Shown piece after piece: positions 48,935 through 57,509 of a stretch of 60,764 nt of DNA; position 1 is the first letter of the stretch, and each line of letters begins with the position of its first letter. The stretch comes from Saprospiraceae bacterium (GTDB taxonomy: Bacteria > Bacteroidota > Bacteroidia > Chitinophagales > Saprospiraceae), in contig JADJNW010000029.1 in the NCBI GenBank assembly GCA_016714085.1, forward strand, positions 1-60,764, read 5' to 3'. The notes beneath the pieces are model-generated. The model made no database searches. It was not told the origin of the DNA and worked only from the letters and a program-made list of their open reading frames with translations. The position numbers were made by a program, and so were the translations under genes.

Positions 48935-50239
48935 ATGGAAATCATTGCTATTATTCTCTTTATCAGCATTTTTATTCTTATTCTATACGGTTATCCGGTG
49001 GCGTTTACACTGGGTGGACTTTCTATTTTGTATGCCTTGTGTTTTCTTGACTCGAGCGCATTTTCGGCTTTGCCGTTGCGCATTATGGGCGTGATGACGA
49101 ATTATGTACTGATTGCCGTGCCGCTGTTTATTTATATGGGTATTATGCTGGAACGATCAGGATTGGCAGAAAGCTTGCTGGAAACAATGGCAATTTTATT
49201 CGGGCAAATGCGCGGCGGACTGGCGGTTTCGGTAGTGCTGGTAGGCGCTTTACTGGCAGCTTCTACTGGAATAGTAGGCGCAACGGTCGTAACGATGGGC
49301 TTAATTAGTTTGCCAACGATGCTGAAGCGAGGCTACAAACCTGAATTGGCTACTGGGGCGATTGCCTCAGCTGGGACACTCGGGCAAATTATTCCGCCGT
49401 CAATTGTGTTGGTATTATTGGGCAGCGTATTGAATCGCCCGGTTGGCGATTTATTCAAAGCTGCTTTTGTTCCGGGTTTTTTATTAGTGTTAGTTTATAT
49501 ATTATACATCACGATTAATGCATTTATAAGGCCAAAAGATGCGCCGGCTATGCCCGCTGAGGAGGTGCGCGCCTTTAAAAGTAAGGGCTTTGTGATGCGA
49601 ATGATTCGGGCTTTTGTGATGCCATTGATTTTGATTATAGCTGTCTTAGGATCTATTTTCCTGGGATGGGCAACACCTACACAGGCCGCAGGAGTAGGCG
49701 CTTTGGGCGCAACCCTTTTGACGATTTTGCAAAAAAGATTTAATCTGACTACCTTGAATACCGTGATGCGCGAAACCACGCATCTCACTTGCATGGTCTT
49801 TGTCATTTTGCTTGGAGCGACAACGTTTTCAATGGTTTTCAGGGAAATGGGCGGCGATGTTTACCTTGCTGATATGGTTAAAAATGCTAATCTTTCGCCA
49901 AACATGTTTTTATTGCTGGTGATGGTTGTGGTATTCATCGCTGGATTTTTTATTGATTTTATTGAAATCATTTTCATTATTGTGCCAGTCGTGGCGCCTA
50001 TTTTTCAGCAGATGGGCGTTGATCTCGTGTGGATTGGTATTTTGTTGGCGATCAATTTACAAACCAGCTTTTTGACACCGCCTTTTGGTTTTTCTTTATT
50101 TTACTTAAAAGGCGTTGCCCCGCCGGAGATCACGACGCAGCATTTGTATCGAGGCATTGTGCCTTTTGTAATTATTCAAGTGCTATTTTTATTATTGATA
50201 GCAATTTTCCCGGATATTGCAATGGGGTTTGTAAAATAG
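48935..50239 (+). CDS. TRAP transporter large permease (DctM-type)
   Basis: 434 residues, about twelve transmembrane segments. VPLFIYMGIMLERSG, GALLAASTGIVGATVVTMG and ASAGTLGQIIPPSIVLVLLG are characteristic. It is the elevator-type subunit moving the substrate together with Na+. It is co-transcribed with dctQ (18 nt gap). The binding protein is on the opposite strand, past one gene. Confidence 0.95.
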   Translation: MEIIAIILFISIFILILYGYPVAFTLGGLSILYALCFLDSSAFSALPLRIMGVMTNYVLIAVPLFIYMGIMLERSGLAESLLETMAILFGQMRGGLAVSVVLVGALLAASTGIVGATVVTMGLISLPTMLKRGYKPELATGAIASAGTLGQIIPPSIVLVLLGSVLNRPVGDLFKAAFVPGFLLVLVYILYITINAFIRPKDAPAMPAEEVRAFKSKGFVMRMIRAFVMPLILIIAVLGSIFLGWATPTQAAGVGALGATLLTILQKRFNLTTLNTVMRETTHLTCMVFVILLGATTFSMVFREMGGDVYLADMVKNANLSPNMFLLLVMVVVFIAGFFIDFIEIIFIIVPVVAPIFQQMGVDLVWIGILLAINLQTSFLTPPFGFSLFYLKGVAPPEITTQHLYRGIVPFVIIQVLFLLLIAIFPDIAMGFVK

Positions 50240-50241
50240 AT

Positions 50242-50754
50242 TTAGAAGCGCTTGCCAATGCCTAATGCAATCGTCCAGGTATCATTCGCATGTACACGCG
50301 TATCATAGAAAATGGCAGGTGACAGATCCCAATCCTTGCCGAATTCAATTTCATATTCTATGCCTGCACGAATTAGGAAAAAGCTTTCATTCTTTTCAAT
50401 TTCGTAGCCCGGGCCTATTTGAAAAACAAATCCATTGCTCATTTTATAAATGGCATCTAAGGTCAAAACCAATGGAAATTCACGCTCCAAGCTTTCATCG
50501 TTTCCATGTTCTATGATAAAAGATTGAATTTCTATATCATTGTGTAAACCCATTGCGAAATGCTCATTCCTCCAGTATTCAATATCCAGACCCCAGGATG
50601 GAACAATAGTGTGCTCCTTTTCTGATACATTGGTAGGTACAATGGTATGACCAATCAGCCCGGCGATGCGAAAATGTGGAAACGATTGTTCTTGTGCTAA
50701 GGCATTGAATGTCAGTGCAATTCCGATTATTAAAATAAATATTTGCTTTCTCAT
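50242..50754 (-). CDS. outer-membrane beta-barrel protein
   Basis: 170 residues from the ATG at 50754 with a signal peptide (IFILIIGIALTFNALAQ). Alternating hydrophobic strands (FVFQIGPGYEIEKNESFFLI, RAGIEYEIEFG) end in TIALGIGKRF, a small porin-like barrel. It lies between the TRAP permease genes and the TRAP binding-protein gene, so it could help the substrate cross the outer membrane; this is only positional. Confidence 0.75.
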   Translation of the reverse strand: MRKQIFILIIGIALTFNALAQEQSFPHFRIAGLIGHTIVPTNVSEKEHTIVPSWGLDIEYWRNEHFAMGLHNDIEIQSFIIEHGNDESLEREFPLVLTLDAIYKMSNGFVFQIGPGYEIEKNESFFLIRAGIEYEIEFGKDWDLSPAIFYDTRVHANDTWTIALGIGKRF

Positions 50755-50841
50755 TTTAATAATTTTTGACAAAATTACTCGAAGCGCGAAAGTGGGATTG
50801 TAACATTTGTAACAGAGTGAAAAAAATATTGCAAAACGCTG

Positions 50842-51954
50842 CTACATTTCCAAAGAATTATAAAACTGTTTTTCAGAAATATCTGCCCAGTTGGTCGCTT
50901 TCTTGCGAAAATCGTTATAAGAATCATACACCCGCTTCGTGAAAGCATCTTTTTCGGTCATGCTGGCAATCACTTCCTTTGTATAAACGCGCAATTGCGC
51001 CAGTACTTCCGGCGGGAAAGTGCGTATATCAATGCCTTCGCCCATCAATTTCGTGAGGGTTTCCGCATTTCGTGCTTCCATTTGTGAAAACATCCAAACA
51101 TAGCTATGCATCGCTGCTGAACGCAGAATCGCTTGTAAATCAGTGGGTAATGCGTCGAATTCTTTTTTATTGAAAATGTATTCCAAAGCCGTACCCGGCT
51201 CGTGCCAACCGGGTGTATAATAATATTTTGCAATATCTTGAAATCCCATCAAATAATCGTGATAAGGACTGATCCATTCGGTCGCATCAATCACGCCAAG
51301 TTCCAGACTGGTATAAATTTCACCACCGGCCAATAGAACAGGCGAACCGCCAGCCTTTGCCAGCACATCACCACCCAGACCAGGCATCCGCATTTTCAAA
51401 CCTTTCAAATCCTTGATGCTATTGATCTCCCGATTGAACCAACCGCCCATTTGCACACCCGTATTGCCACCAACCATTGGTACTAAGCCAAAATCACGAT
51501 ACAATTCTTCCCAAAGTTGGATGCCACCGCCCGCCACAATCCATGAAGTGACCTGCTGCGCATTCATACCAAATGGCACGGAAGCAAAGAATTGCGCCGC
51601 CGGACTTTTCCCTGCCCAATAATAACCTGCCCCATTGCCAATTTGGGCTGTGCCACTCGCCACCGCATCAAAGACTTCCAGCGCAGGGACTAACTCTCCG
51701 CCACCATAAACACGAATTTCCATGCGTCCACCCGACATTGCTTTCACCACATCCGCAAACAACTGACAAGACTCGCCAATCACAGGAAAACCGGGCGGCC
51801 AAGTGGTCACCATTTTCCACTGATATTTCTTATTGGTAATAATATTCGCAGAGCCATTATTCTGTGCTAAACTCTTTCCTGTCAATCCCCTAATCACAAA
51901 GGGCGTTGCAATCGTGCCAATAGCCAATCCTTTGAAAAAATCTTTGCGTTTCAT
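50842..51954 (-). CDS. TRAP transporter substrate-binding protein (TakP/DctP-type)
   Basis: 370 residues from the ATG at 51954, with a Tat-like leader (MKRKDFFKGLAIGTIATPF). WPPGFPVIGESCQLFADVV, LKGLKMRMPGLGGDVLAKAG (Arg that binds the carboxylate) and ELGVIDATEWISPYHDYLM resemble TakP-group proteins that bind alpha-keto acids with a metal. The substrate is inferred. It is on the strand opposite the permease genes, separated by the barrel gene, so its expression is separate. Confidence 0.92.
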   Translation of the reverse strand: MKRKDFFKGLAIGTIATPFVIRGLTGKSLAQNNGSANIITNKKYQWKMVTTWPPGFPVIGESCQLFADVVKAMSGGRMEIRVYGGGELVPALEVFDAVASGTAQIGNGAGYYWAGKSPAAQFFASVPFGMNAQQVTSWIVAGGGIQLWEELYRDFGLVPMVGGNTGVQMGGWFNREINSIKDLKGLKMRMPGLGGDVLAKAGGSPVLLAGGEIYTSLELGVIDATEWISPYHDYLMGFQDIAKYYYTPGWHEPGTALEYIFNKKEFDALPTDLQAILRSAAMHSYVWMFSQMEARNAETLTKLMGEGIDIRTFPPEVLAQLRVYTKEVIASMTEKDAFTKRVYDSYNDFRKKATNWADISEKQFYNSLEM

Positions 51955-52013
51955 AAGTGGTCGAGCCAGTTTATTCCAGCACAATATCGCAAAATTAATA
52001 TCTTTTCCAAAGC

Positions 52014-53135
52014 TTGAATTTGAAAACAAAATGTTTTAAATTTATTGCTCAATATCTTAAAACAAAACACTTGGAACAGAAAGAACCATATCTAAAGGGT
52101 AGGGGCGCCCAAATCAATACCCACAACAAGTACCACCATTTAGAATACGATAAAGAACCAATTCCTTATGACGAATGGGAAGAAGGTGCACAAATCAAAA
52201 CAGAATACATCGAAGTCTATCCCAAAACAATTCTCAACAAAGTGGACAGCCCCGACATTGGCTTGGGCTACTCCATGAATCCATATCAGGGCTGCGAGCA
52301 TGGTTGTATCTACTGCTACGCCCGAAATTCGCACACCTACTGGGGCTATAGCGCGGGCCTCGACTTTGAGCAAAAGATTCTGGTGAAAAAAGACGTGCCT
52401 AAAATTCTGGAAGCAACGATCAAAAAGCCATCCTGGAAGGCCATCCCCATTATGCTATCAGGCAACACCGATTGTTATCAGCCCGCCGAACGAGTTTATA
52501 AGATCACACGACAAGTTTTAGAAATACTCTGGAAATATCGCCACCCCGTGAGCCTAATTACAAAGAACAGCCTGATATTGCGCGATTTAGACCTGCTAAA
52601 AGAATTGAATTCCTGCGATTTGGTACACGTTGCCGTCTCTGTAACGACACTCGACGAAGACCTGCGCCAAGTCCTTGAACCACGTACCGCCAGCATCAAA
52701 AGTCGTCTAAAGACCATCCAAGAATTGGCAGCGCACAACATACCTGTGACGGCGATGCTCGCACCGATTATTCCGGGCCTAAACGATCATGAAATCTTGC
52801 AACTTGCAGAAAAGACAGCCGAAGCAGGCGCTTCTTCGATTGGCTCTACGATTGTACGTCTCAACGGCGATATTGCAGAAATCTTCGAGGATTGGATACG
52901 CAAAGCCATGCCCGATCGCGCCGACCGCGTACTCAATCGCATCCGCGACTGCCACGGTGGCAAGCTCAACGACAGTCGTTTTGGTACAAGAATGCGTGGA
53001 GAAGGCAATATCGCTGAAATCATTCACCAGCAAGTAGCATTGGCTAAGAAACTGTATTTCAAGGACAAAGAGCGCCGACCTTATAATTTGACTTTACACG
53101 AAGAATTCAAAGACGGGCAGTTGAAATTGTTCTGA
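52014..53135 (+). CDS. radical SAM protein (PA0069/SplB-related family)
   Basis: 373 residues; a start at or near 52014. The Fe-S motif is CEHGCIYCYAR (CxxxCxxC), preceded by SMNPYQG. PIMLSGNTDCYQPAE, RHPVSLITKNSLILRD and AMLAPIIPGLND are also characteristic. The N-terminal LKGRGAQIN is a PA0069-family mark. The family is related to spore photoproduct lyase but its reaction is unknown. It starts inside the 5' end of the TRAP binding-protein gene region on the other strand, so the two are divergent with overlapping leaders. Confidence 0.9.
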   Translation: MNLKTKCFKFIAQYLKTKHLEQKEPYLKGRGAQINTHNKYHHLEYDKEPIPYDEWEEGAQIKTEYIEVYPKTILNKVDSPDIGLGYSMNPYQGCEHGCIYCYARNSHTYWGYSAGLDFEQKILVKKDVPKILEATIKKPSWKAIPIMLSGNTDCYQPAERVYKITRQVLEILWKYRHPVSLITKNSLILRDLDLLKELNSCDLVHVAVSVTTLDEDLRQVLEPRTASIKSRLKTIQELAAHNIPVTAMLAPIIPGLNDHEILQLAEKTAEAGASSIGSTIVRLNGDIAEIFEDWIRKAMPDRADRVLNRIRDCHGGKLNDSRFGTRMRGEGNIAEIIHQQVALAKKLYFKDKERRPYNLTLHEEFKDGQLKLF

Positions 53136-53214
53136 AACGTCTAATTTTATCAGCGCCAAGCAAGATAAATAAGATTAAATCAACCCTTTTCTTAAAACTC
53201 AAACCCATATCGCT

Positions 53215-53607
53215 ATGATCAAATTCGCTTACACCATTTAATACGTGCAGGACGTAGCCAAAACCATCCAATTCTACGAACAAGCCTTTGGTTTTCAAAG
53301 AAAATTCCTCACAGAAGACAACGCTTACGGCGAACTTCTTACAGGAGACACCATCCTCTCTTTTGCATCCTGGGATCAGGCGGGGTCAAACCTACGTGAA
53401 GGCTTCACAGCCAGCAATTTGAATAACAAACCCTTCGGTATCGAAATCGCCATCACCACGGAAGATGTAGAAGATACCCTGAAAGCAGCCTTAGCGGCGG
53501 GCGCCACGCTCACCGAAAGCCCTAAAACCAAACCCTGGGGGCAGGTCGTTGCCTACGTGCGGGACTTCGACGGATTTTTGATTGAGATTTGTACGCCAAT
53601 GGATTAA
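53215..53607 (+). pseudogene. VOC/glyoxalase-family protein with an in-frame TAA
   Basis: A vicinal-oxygen-chelate domain of 130 residues. From the ATG at 53215 the codons give MIKFAYTI, then TAA at 53239-53241, then YVQDVAKTIQFYEQAFGF. The usual beta-strand would read xIxYVxDV, so a single base change (TTA to TAA) explains the stop. A GTG at 53245 could restart translation but would remove the first strand and a likely metal ligand. The rest, through PWGQVVAYVRDFDGFLIEIC, is intact. Substrate unknown. Confidence 0.8.
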
Positions 53608-53651
53608 TTATAGCAGCTAACGGCCAAGTGCGCGCTATGATCATGTACAAA

Positions 53652-53686
53652 AGAAAAAAGCCCCTGAAGCAAGCGCTCCAGAGACT
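53652..53686 (-). terminator. intrinsic terminator
   Basis: On the minus strand AGTCTCTGGAG (53686-53676) pairs with CTTCAGGGGCT (53669-53659), 11 pairs with three G-T, then TTTTTTCTTTT. It belongs to the 235-residue protein gene. Confidence 0.8.
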
Positions 53687-53760
53687 CCTGTTCATAACTC
53701 TAAAACTTACACCTATAAAATAAATCCTACGATAAGAAGACATTATCCGCTCAAAGCGCT

Positions 53761-54468
53761 TTAGATAAGCAAGCCTTTAATCAAAGCATATTCCTGTGAT
53801 TTCGTGCCATAATTCGCTTTCACGTAAGCTTTGATCCGTTGTGCGCGATCATGTAGCTCATCGTAGCGTGCACGGCGTCGGTTGCGGCAGTCACGTACCA
53901 TCTGATAGCGAGCAGCTACTTCAGCGCTGAGTTGAACCAACTGCTGTGCAAAGGCTTGCAATTGTCCCACCTGCAATTGAGGGTTACTTGGGTTATACCC
54001 GGGCAGTTGTAGTAGTACTTGCGTCAGGTCACTGAAATATTGAAGCATAGAACCATAAGATTGCTCCGATTGGGAGACTTTTATCGCTGGTGTGTCTGCG
54101 GTGGCTGGTCGTATGCTGAGTTTGGTTTTCCTCATGCGCTGTACAATCGCATCTACCTGCTTGAATTCAATGCCATCCTTACCGTATTGCGCCTGTACCT
54201 GCGCTCGAATAGGCGCAAGTAATTTTACGACGCTAAAAGGATCGTCGCGGAAAGCCTTTACGCGAGTAGCTACTGCCGTACTGTACTGTTGTTGGAGCAT
54301 TGTTTCCTCCATATTCACCATCGTGATGTCGCCGAGTAGGTTATAAAACTCGGAAGGGCTTTCTTCCGGACGTGGAGGTGCAAAATTTGGAAAATTGCTG
54401 ATGTACTGGTGCATATCATTGCCGCGTTGCAGCTTGGCACCAAACGAAGATTCTGTTTTAGACGCCAT
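53761..54468 (-). CDS. conserved helical hypothetical protein
   Basis: 235 residues, without signal peptide or membrane helix. Mostly alpha-helical. The C-terminal segment RRRARYDELHDRAQRIKAYV then YGTKSQEYALIKGLLI is shared with cytosolic Bacteroidota proteins of unknown role that often occur in several copies. The frame is intact with normal codon use and its own terminator. Confidence 0.75.
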   Translation of the reverse strand: MASKTESSFGAKLQRGNDMHQYISNFPNFAPPRPEESPSEFYNLLGDITMVNMEETMLQQQYSTAVATRVKAFRDDPFSVVKLLAPIRAQVQAQYGKDGIEFKQVDAIVQRMRKTKLSIRPATADTPAIKVSQSEQSYGSMLQYFSDLTQVLLQLPGYNPSNPQLQVGQLQAFAQQLVQLSAEVAARYQMVRDCRNRRRARYDELHDRAQRIKAYVKANYGTKSQEYALIKGLLI

Positions 54469-54780
54469 AAGTGTAAACTTGTGGTTTAGTTATAAAATAA
54501 GATTCTATTTACCTCAGGAGTAGTAAAGATGTGTTTATTTGTTGGGTAAGATGTTTCAAAAATAATGGCTTCTTACATATAATGCAAGACTTATGATATA
54601 CTTTTTATGCACTTTTTTTTAAAAAGCGCTAAAAATAGGGCAATCACTTGCTGTTTAAATGCTTGCATAAAATGCTATAAAGCAAGATTCTATGACCATA
54701 AGTAAAAATTAAAATAGCATAAAGCTACCGAATCACCGCATCCAATAAGCGTAAAAGGGTATAAATAAAAAAATTAGGAA
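54469..54780. other. AT-rich gene-free region
   Basis: 312 nt, very AT-rich, with short words resembling the array to its right (GCATAAAATGC, CATAAGTAA, GCATAAAGC). No gene recognised. Confidence 0.5.
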
Positions 54781-54948
54781 CATAAAGTAAGATCATTTGC
54801 CAATACCGTAAAAGTAAGAGGACATAAAGTAAGATTACCTATACATAAAGTAGATGAAACATTAGATAAAGTAAGTTAATCGAGCCATAAAGTAAATGCA
54901 ACAAGCCATAAAGTAGAATCATCGTACCATAAAGTAATTGTATCGGCT
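54781..54948. repeat. array of eight 21-bp tandem units with core CATAAAGTA
   Basis: Units start at 54781, 54802 (degenerate), 54823, 54844, 54865, 54886, 54907 and 54928. Core CATAAAGTAA or CATAAAGTAG; the remaining 11-12 bases vary. The period is exactly 21 bp, two helix turns. One more unit-like copy lies at 57426. In the minus strand the units also encode a heptapeptide LLYGxxx in a 76-residue frame (54839-55069), so coding is possible but not supported. Confidence 0.85.
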
Positions 54949-54964
54949 GCTTTCCTAATGGATG

Positions 54965-55033
54965 CCTATGGCATAGCTGCCCGTATCCCGATATTCGGCG
55001 GCTACTGCCAGCGGCAGTCGAAGAAAGCCCGCC
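54965..55033. repeat. left arm of an imperfect inverted repeat
   Basis: About 69 bp whose complement is at 57443-57509. Matching blocks are ATGGCATAGCTGCC (54968-54981) and GGCTACTGCCAGCGG then CAGTCGAAGAAAGC (55000-55028); about 16 bases in between differ. The pair encloses the SIR2-TPR gene. Confidence 0.8.
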
Positions 55034-55106
55034 GTTACTTTTTCCAAAGCGGCTGGGTGTATTGCTCATAGAGATGGAACAGAAACTCGATGCGGCAGAT
55101 TTTGTG

Positions 55107-57322
55107 CTAAGGCTCGGTAATCATTTTATCAAACTCCACTAATTGCTCGTAATCAGGATGATTTTCTACTTTGGCAATTTTTAGTATTTCACTAAAATCC
55201 CAATGTGGAGACCGAACACCTTTTTCCAATAATGCTTCTATTTTTTGCTTGCTATCTGAGAACAAGCCTGGAAAAACGGCGTAGCAGTAAAACCATAATT
55301 CAATAGCTGTATCGCTTTCTTTGCCATCGTTTAATTCAAAGGCTTTATGTATATATTTCAAAGCCTCTTCTTTCTTTCCAATAACTATAAGAAGGTTAGC
55401 ATAATTGGCATTAATATTTGCATCATCGGGCTGGATTTCGAGTGCTTTTAAGAAGTATTTTTCAGCTGCTTCAAAATCTTTTTTGCTGTTATTAAGAAAG
55501 TTGGCATAATTGCCATTAATAGTGCATGATTAGGGTCAATTTCGAGTACTTTTAAGTAGTATTTTTCAGCTGCTTCAAAATCTTTTTTGATGTTATTAAG
55601 AAAGTTGGCATAATTGCCATTATTAATTGCATGATTAGGGTCAATTTCAGTGCTTTTAAGTAGTATTTTCAGCTGCTTCATAATCTTTTTTGATGTCGCT
55701 AAGAAGGTTGGCATAATTGCCATTATTAATTGCATGATTAGGATCAATTTCGAGTGCTTTTAAATAGTGTTTTTCAGCTGCTTCAAAATCTTTTTTGCTG
55801 TTATTAAGAAGGTTGGCATAGTTGCCATTAAAATTTGCATCATCGGGCTGGGTTTCGAGTGCTTTTAAGTAGTATTTTTCAGCTGCCTCAAAATCTTTTT
55901 TGAAGTCGCTAAGAAAGCTGGCATAATTGGCATTAATATTTGCATCATCGGGCTGGATTTCGAGTGCTTTTAAGTAGTATTTTTCAGCTGCCTCAAAATC
56001 TTTTTTGCTGTTTTTAAGAAAGATGGCATTGCCATTATTAATTGCATGATTAGGATCAATTTCGAGTGCTTTTAAATAGTATTTTTTCAGCTGCTTCAAA
56101 ATCTTTTTGATGTTTTCAAGAAATACGGCATAATCGCCATTAAAAGTTGCATGATTGGGCTGGATTTCAAGTACTTTTAAAGTGTTTTTCAGCTGCCTCA
56201 AAATCTTTTTTGATGTCGCTAAGAAAAATGGCATAATTGCGATTAATAGTTGCATCATCGGGCTGGATTTCGAGTGCTTTTAAGTGATACTTTTCAGCTG
56301 CCTCAAAATCTTTTTTAAAGTCGGTAAGAAAAATGGCATAATTGTTAAGTAGTTCATAACTCTTAGGAAACGCATTAATCCCTGCAAGATATATTTCATT
56401 CTTTTTGTCTATATCTTTTCATTTTGCGCTTGTAATCCATAAGTCCACCAAGTCTTTTTGCCTCGAGCGGTAATATTATCTACTGCTTCTTTTGTTTCCT
56501 CATCTACTGCCTTCTTACCTCTAACATTTTCTATTTGTTTGCGATAGCTATCAATTCTTTTATCTGCAATAGCTTTTATTTTTCATCTAAAGACTCAAAT
56601 CTTTGGGCTTGTTTCCTTCCATATAAAACCAAAAAATGCCTTCTTCTATATGATCTAATTCTTCTAAAAAGCTCATCAGGCTACCATCGTTACCACCGTA
56701 GCCAATCACTAAGGGTGTGTAGTATTTAAAAATATCTCTTAGGTTCTTACTGAAATTATTATCCATTTTTACCACTTCTTGTACACTATTTTTGGGAGAT
56801 AAGAATAAATCATGGTGGATTTTTACAATTAAGGGCCTGGAAAGATTGGTTGATATATAATCAGCAAGCGAGGCGTGACCTACTACCAAAGGTTTCTTCT
56901 GTGTATAAATAAATAATGCGTCCTCTGTTAAGCTATCAAAATTGGTTGTGATGACTACATTATGTTTTCCCTCCGCTAATATTTGAGCTAATACGGAATA
57001 ACCGCAACTTGGCTCTATATTTTCCATTTTCTTTTCAAGAAATGCAAAGCCGTCCTTTTTGCTTAACTCAAATCTTTTGTCAAAAATCTTAGAGTAATGA
57101 CTTGCTAAGTCATTTTCATCGATATTATGCTCTTTAAGCCAATCATTTAAATCGTTTACGTCGGCTTCTTTTAGTTCGTTTCTCCATCGCTCTACCAATT
57201 CCCAACCAGTAGGGATGCCGGAGGTTTTAGATGCTCCTGCTCCTATTATGAAACAGAACCTTTTTTCTTTTCTTAAATCATCTCCAAAATGATGAATGAA
57301 TTTTTGAGGAAATTTCTTTCAT
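55107..57322 (-). pseudogene. SIR2-like NADase domain with nine TPR-like repeats, frame-disrupted
   Basis: The N-terminal SIR2 part shows FIIGAGASKTSGIP (NAD-binding Gly-Ala-Gly-Ala-Ser), VVITTNFDSL (TxNxD), IVKIHHDL (catalytic His) and VIGYGGND. The start is probably ATG 57322 (MKEISSK); one extra T at 57301-57305 separates it from the main frame. Shifts near 56604, 56578 and 56410 and inside the repeats break the rest. The repaired protein has about 740 residues: SIR2 (about 25-230), helical linker, nine repeats of 35 residues (LKALEIQPDDANINANYA, KKDFEAAEKYY) and a distinct 90-residue C-terminus. SIR2-like domains in bacteria deplete NAD+ to abort phage infection; the TPR array may sense a partner. 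A defence role is inferred. Frame breaks mean the protein may be dead, or the sequence is imperfect. Confidence 0.75.
55450..56310 (-). repeat. nine tandem 105-bp units encoding TPR-like repeats
   Basis: TTCAGCTGC marks occur at 55461, 55565, 55668, 55773, 55878, 55983, 56086, 56188 and 56293. Spacings are 104, 103, 105, 105, 105, 103, 102 and 105 nt. The intact unit is 105 nt (35 codons); the shorter ones miss one to three bases, and those cause the frame breaks. Confidence 0.9.
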
Positions 57323-57442
57323 GACATAGAAATTCTAATGATATAGCTCAAATATATGATGAATATTAAATATTGCAAGCTATATTATCATGTAAGCATA
57401 CAGATAAAAATAGCGAGCATCCTGCCATAAAGTCAATGCAAC

Positions 57443-57509
57443 GGCTGCTTTCTTCGACTGCCCGCTGGCAGTAGCCGGCAAAAAGTATCAAGCGGCAGCT
57501 ATGCCATGG
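57443..57509. repeat. right arm of an imperfect inverted repeat
   Basis: Blocks complementary to the left arm are 57447-57476 and 57494-57507. Its outer end includes the stop codon of the Hcp-like gene (57499-57501). Just left of it is a CATAAAGT copy (57426-57433). In each arm the sequence GGCTGCTTTC starts the element next to a CATAAAGT unit, but the segment between is in opposite orientation, as if it had been inverted. Confidence 0.8.

Noticed and set aside
54781..54948. CRISPR array
   Set aside because: The repeated core is only about 9-10 bp and the unit 21 bp, too short for CRISPR repeats and spacers; no cas genes are nearby.
54781..55035. Plasmid replication origin
   Set aside because: Iteron-like spacing is present, but no initiator or partition gene is seen, and the window carries core chromosomal genes.
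54839..55069. 76-residue protein with LLYG heptad repeats
   Set aside because: It is a reading of the 21-bp DNA repeats, with no start context, and part of it lies in the inverted-repeat arm.
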